Positions 57,276 to 64,000 of a DNA stretch of 64,000 nucleotides are shown here, one piece after another; positions within the stretch are counted from its first letter, which is position 1; each line of letters opens with the position of its first letter. The position numbers and the translations under genes were made by a program. Source of the DNA: Chloroflexota bacterium (lineage in GTDB: Bacteria; Chloroflexota; Anaerolineae; B4-G1; DUEL01); NCBI GenBank assembly GCA_014874475.1, contig JADBJJ010000032.1:1-64000 (forward strand). Reading direction: 5' to 3'. The notes under the pieces were generated by a model, which was given only the letters and a program-made list of their open reading frames with translations, searched no databases and was not told the origin of the DNA.

Positions 57276-58349
57276 ATGGTCAATCTGGACGACCCGAATC
57301 TCTACGAGGACGGAGACCCGCAGCGGATGCGGGACCGCATCGCTGAACTGCCGGTCCACTGTGCTGATGCCTGGCACCTTGTACAGGACTTCTCCTTGCC
57401 GGAGGAATACCGGCGGGTCCGGCAGGTGGTCGTGCTGGGCATGGGCGGGTCGGCCATTGGCGGCGCGCTGGCGGCGGCGCTGGTGGCCAACGAATGCCCG
57501 GTGCCCATTCTCTGCATCGGCGGGTATGACCTGCCGGCCTACGTCGGGTCGGAGACCCTGGTCGTGGGCTCCAGTTACTCCGGCAAGACCGAGGAGACTC
57601 TCCTGACATTCGCGCAGGCGCTGGAGCGAGGCTGTCGGCCAGCCGTGATTGCCACCGGCGGCGACCTGGCCGCCATCGCCGAGGAGAGAGGAATTCCCCT
57701 GCTTCGCTTCTCCCCCTGCCTGGCACCCCGCGCGGCCATCGGCTACTCCCTGATGCTGCTCCTGGGCATCCTCTGGCGTGCCGGCCTGATCCGGGACCCC
57801 GGGGATGACCTGGACGAGGCGGTTGCGGTGCTGGAGGACTGGCAGCGGGAGTTGCGCCCGGAGACCCCAACAGTCCGCAATCCGGCCAAGCGGCTGGCCG
57901 GGCAACTCATCGGGCGACTGCCGGTCGTTTATGGCGCCGGCTTCCTGGCTCCCGTGGCCCGGCGGTGGAAGGGCCAGTTCAACGAAAATGCCAAGCAGTG
58001 GGCCATATGGGAGGATATGCCGGAACTGAACCACAATGCAGTGGTGGGATTTGGCCTGCCGGACGAAATCCGAGGGCAGGTATCCGTGCTGATGCTCCGC
58101 TCAACGCTGGACCATCCGCGCGTTCAGGCCCGCTGGGAGATTACGAAGGAGTTGCTGTTGCAAGAGGGCATTGCGCCGGATGAAATCTGGGGACGAGGGA
58201 AGAGCCGTCTGGCCCAGATGCTTTCGCTCATCCACTTTGGAGACTACGTCAGCCTCTATCTGGCGATGCTGAACGGCGCCGACCCCACCCCAGTGAAGCC
58301 GATAGACTATCTAAAGAGGCGGCTGTCGGACATCGGTGGCTTCGTATAG
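57276..58349 (+). CDS. Bifunctional phosphoglucose/phosphomannose isomerase
   Basis: The 357-residue protein has SIS-domain motifs: VRQVVVLGMGGSAIGGALAAAL near 48, VVGSSYSGKTEETL near 96 (phosphosugar Ser loop) and a C-terminal FNENAKQWAIWEDMPELNHNA near 228 with the catalytic region. The family isomerises glucose-6- and mannose-6-phosphate to fructose-6-phosphate. GGAGG lies 10 bases upstream of the ATG at 57276. The 3' neighbour is a repeat-rich spacer. Confidence 0.88.
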   Translation: MVNLDDPNLYEDGDPQRMRDRIAELPVHCADAWHLVQDFSLPEEYRRVRQVVVLGMGGSAIGGALAAALVANECPVPILCIGGYDLPAYVGSETLVVGSSYSGKTEETLLTFAQALERGCRPAVIATGGDLAAIAEERGIPLLRFSPCLAPRAAIGYSLMLLLGILWRAGLIRDPGDDLDEAVAVLEDWQRELRPETPTVRNPAKRLAGQLIGRLPVVYGAGFLAPVARRWKGQFNENAKQWAIWEDMPELNHNAVVGFGLPDEIRGQVSVLMLRSTLDHPRVQARWEITKELLLQEGIAPDEIWGRGKSRLAQMLSLIHFGDYVSLYLAMLNGADPTPVKPIDYLKRRLSDIGGFV

Positions 58350-58401
58350 CCTAAGTTTCTTTTCCTGAAACTACTGCCACCCAACCTTATTGCCCCTTCT
58401 C

Positions 58402-58513
58402 CTGATGACTACACGAACCGCCTCTTGGTGACTACACGAACTCTTGGTGATTACACAAACTATTGGTGACTACACGAAACGGCCGGGCGCGACCCGTTGA
58501 TGACTACGCGAAA
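58402..58513. repeat. Second cluster of TGACTACACGAAA repeats (5 copies)
   Basis: Copies at 58402-58417, 58424-58440, 58444-58459, 58463-58479 and 58497-58513 match the 17-bp repeat of 17955-18369 with a few changes (TTGGTGACTACACGAA and TTGATGACTACGCGAAA). All are in the plus orientation after the stop of a rightward gene, as in the first cluster. Confidence 0.82.
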
Positions 58514-58522
58514 CCCCAGCAG

Positions 58523-58612
58523 AATTCAAGGCGGATAGCGATACTGGTCGTCTCCCCAAGAGTTGCTGAATTTTCACCTCGGGGGAGACTACCAGCGCTA
58601 CCCGCCTTGAAT
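58523..58612. terminator. Long imperfect hairpin between convergent genes
   Basis: ATTCAAGGCGG (58523-58533) and its extension to CCCC at 58556 pair with GGGGGAGAC (58581) through TTGAAT (58612), with a few mismatches and a 23-base loop. The stem of about 32 base pairs lies between the rightward isomerase gene and the leftward UgpC gene, so it could terminate both. Its length and near symmetry also fit a small inverted-repeat element. Confidence 0.55.
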
Positions 58613-58622
58613 CTTATCCACC

Positions 58623-59723
58623 CTACCGGATCGCCAACTCCGACTGACGGTCAAAGATGTGCATCCGATCCATGTTGAAGATCACCCGGCGAGTCTGCCC
58701 AACGCGGGCAGTCGTACGAGGATCAAACCGACCCAGAAACTCATAGCGGTCCGTATCCAGGTAAACGATGATTTCGTTGCCCATCAACTCCGTCACCGCC
58801 ACGCGGGCCTCCACCGAAGCACCGTGAATGGCCGGCGGAGCGAAGTCTGGGTCGTGGACGTCCTCGGGGCGGATGCCGAAGATAATCTCCCGGCCAAGGT
58901 GGGACCGATATGTCTCCTGACGGTCTTCAGGAATGGGCAGGAGGAAGTCGCCCGTGTCCACACAGACCTGGCCGTCCCGTTCCACCAGCGTGGCGTTGAA
59001 GAAATTCATCGCCGGGCTACCGATAAATCCGGCAACAAAGACATTGGCCGGAGAGTTGTAGAGATTTTGCGGCGTATCCACCTGCTGGAGGACCCCCGCA
59101 TTCATCACCGCGATGCGGGTACCCATCGTCATCGCCTCCACCTGGTCGTGGGTCACGTAAATGAATGTGGTGCCCAGCCGCTGGTGAAGTTTGGAAAGTT
59201 CGGCCCGGGCCTGCACCCGCAATTTGGCGTCCAGGTTGGAGAGGGGTTCGTCCATCAGGAAGACCGCCGGCTCCCGGACGATGGCCCGTCCCACCGCCAC
59301 CCGCTGCCGCTGACCACCGGAGAGTTGCTTGGGCTTGCGGTCCAGGAGATTCTCAATCCCCAGGATGCGCGCGGCCTCCCGAACCCGACGGTCAATCTCT
59401 TTCCTGGGGACCTTGCGCAGTTTCAGGCCGAAAGCCATGTTCTCGTATACGCTCATATGGGGATAGAGGGCGTAGGACTGAAAGACCATCGCGATATCCC
59501 GGTCTTTCGGCGGGACATCGTTCACCAGCCGGTCCCCGATGTATATGCTACCAGAGGTAACCTCTTCCAGGCCTGCCAGAAGCCGCAGCGCAGTGGTCTT
59601 GCCGCAACCCGACGGGCCAACAAAGACCAGAAACTCCCCGTCTTCAATATATATGGTCATATCATTGACAGCGATGACATCACCGAATCTTTTGGTAACA
59701 TGGTCATAAGTTACACTGGCCAT
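58623..59723 (-). CDS. ugpC: Sugar ABC transporter ATPase (UgpC/MsmK type)
   Basis: The 366-residue protein has Walker [21 protein letters not shown] near 35, signature [15 protein letters not shown] near 134, Walker [16 protein letters not shown] near 154 and [12 protein letters not shown] near 190. Residues 240-366 form the MalK-type regulatory domain (GIRPEDV). Such ATPases energise several oligosaccharide or glycerol-3-phosphate uptake systems. No permease or binding protein is encoded here, so it probably serves transporters elsewhere. Confidence 0.9.
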   Translation of the reverse strand: MASVTYDHVTKRFGDVIAVNDMTIYIEDGEFLVFVGPSGCGKTTALRLLAGLEEVTSGSIYIGDRLVNDVPPKDRDIAMVFQSYALYPHMSVYENMAFGLKLRKVPRKEIDRRVREAARILGIENLLDRKPKQLSGGQRQRVAVGRAIVREPAVFLMDEPLSNLDAKLRVQARAELSKLHQRLGTTFIYVTHDQVEAMTMGTRIAVMNAGVLQQVDTPQNLYNSPANVFVAGFIGSPAMNFFNATLVERDGQVCVDTGDFLLPIPEDRQETYRSHLGREIIFGIRPEDVHDPDFAPPAIHGASVEARVAVTELMGNEIIVYLDTDRYEFLGRFDPRTTARVGQTRRVIFNMDRMHIFDRQSELAIR

Positions 59724-59767
59724 TATTGTTCCTCCTTGAGAAAGTCAGAGAATTGTTGACGAGACTG

Positions 59768-60517
59768 TTATGCGAGAAGGATGCGAACGCCGCATTCAGC
59801 CAGGTCCCAGAGGGGAGCCGAATCGGCCTCGCGGGCCGTGACGATCACATCCGCGTCGGTGACCGGGCCGATGTAGGCCGCCGCCACCCGCCCCACCCTC
59901 TCCGGCGGGACCAGTACCACGACCTGCATCCCCCGCCGAAAGAGCATCCGCGCCAGTTCGGCCTGAGAGAGACGGTCGTCCGTCAGCCCTTCGGCCGCAT
60001 CCACGCCCCCCAGTTCCAGGATAACCCGGTCGGCCCGCAGGCTCTCCATCGCCATCCGGGCCAGATGGCCGGTCAATTCCCCCTCCCTGCGCTCCAGTTG
60101 ACCGCCGGTGAGAATGAGAGTGTAGGGGGTGTGGTCAGCAATCTGGCGGGCAATGGTCAGGGCATTGGTGATGACCGTCAGCGAAGGATAACCGGTCAGT
60201 GCGCGGGCCACCTCCAGAGTCAGCGCACCAGGGCCCAGAAAGACGGCCTCTCCGGCCCGCACCAGGCCCGCCGCTGCCTTCCCAATCCGAACGGGGACCG
60301 AATCCGGGGATGAAGGGGCATCAGCAGGAGGATGAAGCGCGATAGCGCCGCCGCGCACTCGGCGGGCCAGACCCTGGCTCTCCAGCCACTCCAGGTCCCG
60401 ACGGATAGCAGGCTCAGAGACCCCGAAACGGGCTGCGAGGTCGGCAACCTGTACGGCACCGTTTCGGGCCAGCAGTTGGGCAATTTCCGCCCGTCTTTGC
60501 GGGGTCAGTGTTCCCAT
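59768..60517 (-). CDS. DeoR-family transcriptional regulator
   Basis: The 249-residue protein has an N-terminal DeoR HTH (RRAEIAQLLARNGAVQVADL, then ARFGVSEPAIRRDLEWLESQ) and a sugar-phosphate-binding effector domain (FLGPGALTLEVARAL, VITNALTIARQI, ILTGGQLERREGELTGH, ELGGVDAAEGLT). It probably senses a phosphorylated sugar and represses nearby transport or catabolic genes. The first residues start about 2 bases after the predicted transcription start, so the mRNA may be leaderless. Confidence 0.88.
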   Translation of the reverse strand: MGTLTPQRRAEIAQLLARNGAVQVADLAARFGVSEPAIRRDLEWLESQGLARRVRGGAIALHPPADAPSSPDSVPVRIGKAAAGLVRAGEAVFLGPGALTLEVARALTGYPSLTVITNALTIARQIADHTPYTLILTGGQLERREGELTGHLARMAMESLRADRVILELGGVDAAEGLTDDRLSQAELARMLFRRGMQVVVLVPPERVGRVAAAYIGPVTDADVIVTAREADSAPLWDLAECGVRILLA

Positions 60518-60525
60518 ACGGTTTG

Positions 60526-60554
60526 ATTATACAACGGAAAAGGAATTTTGTCAA
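60526..60554 (-). promoter_or_regulatory. Consensus promoter of the DeoR-type regulator
   Basis: On the minus strand TTGACA (60554-60549) and TATAAT (60531-60526) are perfect consensus boxes with a 17-base spacer. Transcription should start near 60519, only about two bases before the ATG at 60517. Confidence 0.87.
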
Positions 60555-60558
60555 TAGG

Positions 60559-60590
60559 TTTCCGCTCGGAAAATCGTTCGTTTCCGTTCG
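60559..60590. promoter_or_regulatory. Candidate operator: two TTTCCGYTCG boxes
   Basis: TTTCCGCTCG (60559-60568) and TTTCCGTTCG (60581-60590) lie upstream of the -35 box with 22 bases between their starts, close to two helical turns, on the same face. This direct repeat near a regulator gene could be its own binding site (autoregulation). Confidence 0.45.
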
Positions 60591-60645
60591 TAAAGGAATG
60601 AAAAAACGCGCCAGGCACTGAAGTACCCGGCACGGGAGGACATGG

Positions 60646-61686
60646 TTACAGAAGGTATTCTGTGTAGATGGTCTCGCAGGGACGGCCCGGACCAATCCAG
60701 GCCCGTCGGTGGGTTACGTCTACGATGATGCTGAAGAGGGTCACGGATTCTATGCCATGCTTGCAGATGGATGTCGGATAGTCGGCATGGTCCGCCAGCA
60801 TGGTCATAAAGCGCTCCGGTGAGAGTTGCCCAAAGTTCTCCCGCAGGAGCCGCATAGCCCGGTGGTAACGCAGGATGGAGCCGCCGATGTCGTTGCGGTC
60901 GGCCTCCAGGTGGCGCATCGCAGGGCTGACGTAGTGATTGGAGTGAGCCAGGATGTCGTCCTCAATATACAAAGCCTCATAGTCCGTGGCAGAGCCTTCT
61001 ACGCTGTAGACCTCACCCCAGAGGTCGGCGATGATATTGTTGTAGTTGGAGGCGCGCTGGGGCAGGAGGCAGGCATCCATTGCCTCGCCCAGCCGTCGCG
61101 CGGCCAGAATGGCTCGGACAATCAGCAGGCGCGGCACGCCGGGCCGCACGTCCCGCGCAGAGACCTGGTTGCCGGTCAGGGCGATGCCAGCAGCGTTGAA
61201 GCCCGCGCTGATGCCCAGCCCGTCCAGGGAGACGCCCAGGAACTCCGGCTCGTCCCCAGCCTGGACCCGCAGGATGACCAACCCCTCTGCCCGCTCCGGA
61301 GCCTCGTCGTTGGTGTGGGCCAGGAGAGTGGAACCGTCCACAGTAGCCCGGCCGCGCGCAGCGAAATCGGTGCACCCCCGGGCGCGCCAGAAGGCCGGCT
61401 CCCATAACTCTTCGCACATCGCCAGGAAGATTTCGTCAAAGGGACAATCGGCTCCTTCGGCAACGCCCTCCAGTTCCTCCACATACTGGGGATAGACGGC
61501 GCGAGCGTAGGCCAGGCAGAGCCGAGCCTGATGGAGGGCATTCTCCCAAGACAGTCCGCGCGGGATTTCCCTGCGCAAGTGCTCCAACCAACGCCGAATA
61601 TGGGGCCGCCACGCCTCGCCAATCTGCCGCCCCACCTCCCGGTGGGTGCCGCGGACCGTCAGGACGGGGATCGGTTCAGTGGCCAT
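60646..61686 (-). CDS. C45-family peptidase (acyl-CoA:6-APA acyltransferase-like)
   Basis: The 346-residue protein is an Ntn-hydrolase of the C45 family: GTHREVGRQIGEAWRPHI near 11, MCEELWEPAFWRARGCTDFAA near 89 with the maturation Gly-Cys (autocatalytic cleavage before the Cys nucleophile), LLAHTNDEAPE near 118, SLDGLGISAGFNAAGIALTGN near 150, and HSNHYVSP near 250. Members cleave amide bonds of small substrates; the exact substrate is unknown. It is 22 bases downstream of kamA, same direction. Confidence 0.83.
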   Translation of the reverse strand: MATEPIPVLTVRGTHREVGRQIGEAWRPHIRRWLEHLRREIPRGLSWENALHQARLCLAYARAVYPQYVEELEGVAEGADCPFDEIFLAMCEELWEPAFWRARGCTDFAARGRATVDGSTLLAHTNDEAPERAEGLVILRVQAGDEPEFLGVSLDGLGISAGFNAAGIALTGNQVSARDVRPGVPRLLIVRAILAARRLGEAMDACLLPQRASNYNNIIADLWGEVYSVEGSATDYEALYIEDDILAHSNHYVSPAMRHLEADRNDIGGSILRYHRAMRLLRENFGQLSPERFMTMLADHADYPTSICKHGIESVTLFSIIVDVTHRRAWIGPGRPCETIYTEYLL

Positions 61687-61708
61687 AAAACCCCTTAAAA
61701 CTGAAAAA

Positions 61709-62995
61709 TTAACCTCTCTTACGGCGGGCCTGACGAGGGAGGTCGGCCGGCTCCAACGCAATGGCCTCGCCCGCAAAAAGCCGGGTCGGGCCTACCTTTG
61801 GCTCGTCCAGCCCGCGCGCCCGCCGCTCCTCACAGATGCGACAATTCGGCGGGCACTCAAACCGATAATCGTCCGGCTCTGTGTAGCGAGCGATGACGCC
61901 CTCGTAATTGCGGAAAATGGCCACCCGGCCGTTCCAGGCGATCAGATAGCGGGGATTGACCGGCGTCTTCCCGCCGCCACCAGGCAAGTCCACCACAAAC
62001 TCCGGCACCGCAAAGCCCGTGGTGTGACCGGAAAGGTGCTCTATAATCTCAATCCCCCGTGCGATGGTCGTCCGGAAGTGACCGATGCCCAGAGAGAGGT
62101 CACATTGATAGAGACGGTAGGGGCGGACCCGGTTCTCCACCAGCCTCTGGCAGAGTTCTTTGATGATCCAGGGGCAGTCGTTGACGCCGCGCAGGAGAAC
62201 GGTCTGGTTGCCCAGGACGAAGCCGGCGTCGGCCAGTTTCGCCAGTGCCTGCCGCGCGCGGGGCGTCAACTCTTTGGGATGATTAAAGTGGGTGTTGATC
62301 CAGACTGGCTGGTACTTCTTTAACATATTCACCAGTTCGTCGGTGATGCGCTGGGGAAAGGCAACCGGGGCAGCAGTCCCGTAGCGGATAATCTCCACGT
62401 GGGGGATCTCACGAAGTTTGGCCACAATGTACTCCAGCCGTTCGGTGGAGATAGTGAATGGGTCGCCGCCGCTGAGCAGGACATCTCGCACGCCCCGATG
62501 TTCCCGGATGTGGGCGATGGCGACGTCTATCTCCGCCTGGGAGCGCGGCCGGTCCGTCTCTCCCGCGTAGCGGCGGCGGGTGCAGTGGCGACAGTACATA
62601 GCACACTGGTCAGTGACCAGCAGGAGCACCCGGTCCGGGTAGCGATGGGTCAGACCGGGCGCTGGGGAGTCTGTCTCCTCGTGGAGCGGGTCCCGCATGT
62701 CCTCCGGTCGGATAGCCTTCTCATAAAGGGTGGGCACTGCCCGCTTGCGAATGGGGTCTTCGGGATCGTCCGGGTCCATCAGGCTGGCGTAGTAGGGGGT
62801 GATGGCCATCCGCAGGGTACCCAGCGACTCCTCAATCATCGCTTTCTCTTCTTCGGTCAGCGGGATGACTCGGGCCAGTTCTTCCACGGTGGTGATGCGG
62901 TTGGCCAGTTGCCAGCGCCAGTCCTCCCATTGTTCCCAGGGCACATCCTGCCACGGAGGTGGCGGGGTACGGCGGTCTTCGGTATGTACGGTCAT
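61709..62995 (-). CDS. kamA: Lysine 2,3-aminomutase
   Basis: The 428-residue protein has the radical SAM motif CAMYCRHCTRRR (CxxxCxxC) near residue 131, LLSGGDPF near 173, RYGTAAPVAFPQRI near 204, and the PLP-Lys region with GGGGKTPVNPRY near 355. The residues VLLRGVND and YQCDLSLGIGHFR match lysine aminomutases (lysine side-chain Asp pair) better than glutamate-type enzymes. The enzyme makes beta-lysine, used for osmoadaptation or lysine breakdown. AGGAGG precedes the ATG at 62995. Confidence 0.88.
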   Translation of the reverse strand: MTVHTEDRRTPPPPWQDVPWEQWEDWRWQLANRITTVEELARVIPLTEEEKAMIEESLGTLRMAITPYYASLMDPDDPEDPIRKRAVPTLYEKAIRPEDMRDPLHEETDSPAPGLTHRYPDRVLLLVTDQCAMYCRHCTRRRYAGETDRPRSQAEIDVAIAHIREHRGVRDVLLSGGDPFTISTERLEYIVAKLREIPHVEIIRYGTAAPVAFPQRITDELVNMLKKYQPVWINTHFNHPKELTPRARQALAKLADAGFVLGNQTVLLRGVNDCPWIIKELCQRLVENRVRPYRLYQCDLSLGIGHFRTTIARGIEIIEHLSGHTTGFAVPEFVVDLPGGGGKTPVNPRYLIAWNGRVAIFRNYEGVIARYTEPDDYRFECPPNCRICEERRARGLDEPKVGPTRLFAGEAIALEPADLPRQARRKRG

Positions 62996-63042
62996 ACTAC
63001 CTCCTGGAAATGTCGCATGTTGCAGGGAGCCGGACGCAAAAG

Positions 63043-63527
63043 TCAGGGTAATAGCGGCAGCGGGGCTGGAGCAGGGTAGGCCTGGAGCGCCAGGTCGTCC
63101 CAGTAGCCCCGGTTGTTCACGGTGCCGTGGGAAAAGATGGCTTGTCCTCCAGCCCTCAACGCCCGGCTGGCACGGATACGGTTGATGGTATCATCAAAAC
63201 AGGCGTAGCCGCCGTGGATGCCCGGGAAGACATACCGCCCTCCGGCGTCGGCGACGAAGTCCGCTACCAGTATGTGGAACCTCTCCAGCGTCCAGACCCC
63301 GCTATCCGGACAGTCGGAAGAAAGATTTGCCGGATACAGCATCGGTATGACAGCGTCCACCCAGCCCTCGCGCAGCCAGCGTTTGGAGTCCTGGTAGTAG
63401 TCGCTGTAGCCCTGGCTAAAGGAGGGCCAGCCCCACGAGTTCTGGTAGACACCCCAGACGGCCGCCGTCACCCAGAGGTCGGGCCTGCGGACTTTCATAA
63501 CCCCATACGTCTCCCGGACCAGAAGGT
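63043..63527 (-). pseudogene. Family 10 glycosylhydrolase-like (GHL10) C-terminal fragment
   Basis: From about 63527 leftward the frame encodes LLVRETYGVMKVRRPDLWVT, GYSDYYQDSKRWLREGWVDAV, IPMLYPANL and a C-terminal SHGTVNNRGYWDDLALQAYP, which matches the C-terminal half of GHL10/DUF187-type proteins. The N-terminal half is absent: the frame runs into a short inverted-repeat element (63528-63615) and then a different gene. The start at 63600 would be inside the element. Most likely a truncated remnant. Confidence 0.6.
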
Positions 63528-63615
63528 TATACCAATTGCGTTTCCAAAGACCGTGCTTTTTGGCTTTCCCATGGGAGGCTTTCAGAACACGATGTTTCAT
63601 CAGGCAATTGGTATA
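63528..63615. mobile_element. MITE-like element of 88 bp
   Basis: TATACCAATTGC (63528-63539) and GCAATTGGTATA (63604-63615) are perfect 12-bp inverted repeats. The outer TA bases fit a TA target duplication as used by IS630/Tc1-type transposases. There is no ORF of its own, but the 88 bp lie within an open frame that extends the glycosidase fragment. Whether it is a genuine MITE is not certain. Confidence 0.55.
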
Positions 63616-63658
63616 ATGCGGGCAGTCAGGCTACATTCAACAGGCCCAGCGGCCTGCG

Positions 63659-64000
63659 CTACATCAATGGCGGCAGGGAGTCCATTCCCGCCTGCCGAGC
63701 CAGACGTTCCACCATCGCCCGCAATTCCCGTTCCTGGTCGGGGTCTATAGGCGGGCGCTGGTAGACGGCCAGGAGTTCCTGCACGCGCGCCCTGGCCCGC
63801 GCGAAGGTGTCCAGCCGACCCGACTCCTCCCAGGCCCGGATGGAGCCCCGGTCCAGAACCGCCGAGGGCAGGTACTGTTCCTTCGGGAAGAGATGGCGGG
63901 TCATTTTCTGCTTCAGGAAGTCGCCCCGGAAGCCGATGGATGCAAACATCTCCAGCGCCAGGGTGTCGGTGTGGACTTTGATCCCTTCCACCAGCCGCAG
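63659..64000 (-). CDS. MttB-family corrinoid methyltransferase, C-terminus (cut by window edge)
   Basis: The frame enters from beyond the right edge and ends at 63659. It has ALEMFASIGFRGDFLKQKMT, then LDRGSIRAWEESGRLDTFARA and VYQRPPIDPDQERELRAMV. This C-terminal pattern is typical of the trimethylamine/glycine-betaine:corrinoid methyltransferase (MttB/MtgB) family. The catalytic half is outside the window, so it cannot be told whether it has pyrrolysine or is a non-Pyl homologue. Confidence 0.75.
   Translation of the reverse strand: MRLVEGIKVHTDTLALEMFASIGFRGDFLKQKMTRHLFPKEQYLPSAVLDRGSIRAWEESGRLDTFARARARVQELLAVYQRPPIDPDQERELRAMVERLARQAGMDSLPPLM

Overview
The window is a piece of a GC-rich bacterial chromosome, most likely from the phylum Chloroflexota (Anaerolineae-like). 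The evidence is indirect: secreted proteins with a YLPLV tag after the signal peptide, lipoproteins with Pro/Thr linkers, a cytochrome c maturation set with a Cys-type CcmE, an rpmB-asp23-fakA neighbourhood, and consensus sigma-70 promoters placed so close to start codons that some transcripts look leaderless. I could not check taxonomy by search.

Region 1 (1-9.7 kb) is accessory and mosaic. It starts with the edge of an IS630-type transposase, a Mod-type methyltransferase that has lost its catalytic N-terminal half, and an apparently intact type III restriction (Res) subunit. Four integron attC-like sites follow, all in the same orientation (two complete at 4063-4126 and 9555-9689, two half sites). 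Between them are small cassette-like genes: a truncated CPBP-like membrane protein, TrmO, a zinc-ribbon protein, a NifX-like protein and a DUF4177-like protein. The array is invaded by an IS5-family element and by two near-identical group II introns. Both introns carry the same deleted ORF (RT N-terminal domain joined directly to HNH), and both 3' ends abut an attC half site. No integrase is visible.

Region 2 (9.9-26.4 kb) holds a secreted GH5 hydrolase, a larE-larB-larC operon for the nickel-pincer cofactor (no larA here), a Chloroflexota-style lipoprotein, the 5-oxoprolinase genes pxpABC, a repeat-rich spacer and an S1-domain protein. A long leftward run follows, probably read from a consensus promoter at 26.38 kb: a NifS-like protein lacking the PLP lysine, a NifU-MIP18 fusion, TusA, DsrE, rubredoxin-like protein, glutaredoxin, FTR-rubredoxin, aldo/keto reductase, universal stress protein, ferritin-like protein, OsmC and peroxiredoxin. 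It reads as a sulfur-carrier and thiol-redox stress operon.

Region 3 (26.5-40.7 kb) contains cytochrome c maturation and heme genes (ccmA, a CcmF-CcmG fusion, Cys-type ccmE, ctaB), sfsA, then a block of DUF3343, a GlyA-GcvT fusion, a secreted protein, a polyferredoxin and a tungsten aldehyde:ferredoxin oxidoreductase.

Region 4 (40.8-43.9 kb) is the best candidate for an undescribed system. A small helical protein and a STAND-like P-loop NTPase with ten near-identical 34-residue TPR units form a two-gene operon, and both carry the same glycine-rich AVAIGG...IIVTGN motif.

Region 5 (44-64 kb) is mostly housekeeping: sbcD, a coiled-coil protein, coaD, recG, two degV genes, fakA, asp23, rpmB, rpe, a parvulin lipoprotein, two paired PT-linker membrane proteins, rsmI, a phosphoglucose/phosphomannose isomerase, a UgpC-type ATPase, a DeoR regulator, a C45 peptidase and kamA. 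The edge holds a glycosidase fragment next to a MITE-like element and the C-terminus of an MttB-family methyltransferase. I saw no rRNA or tRNA gene and no CRISPR array.
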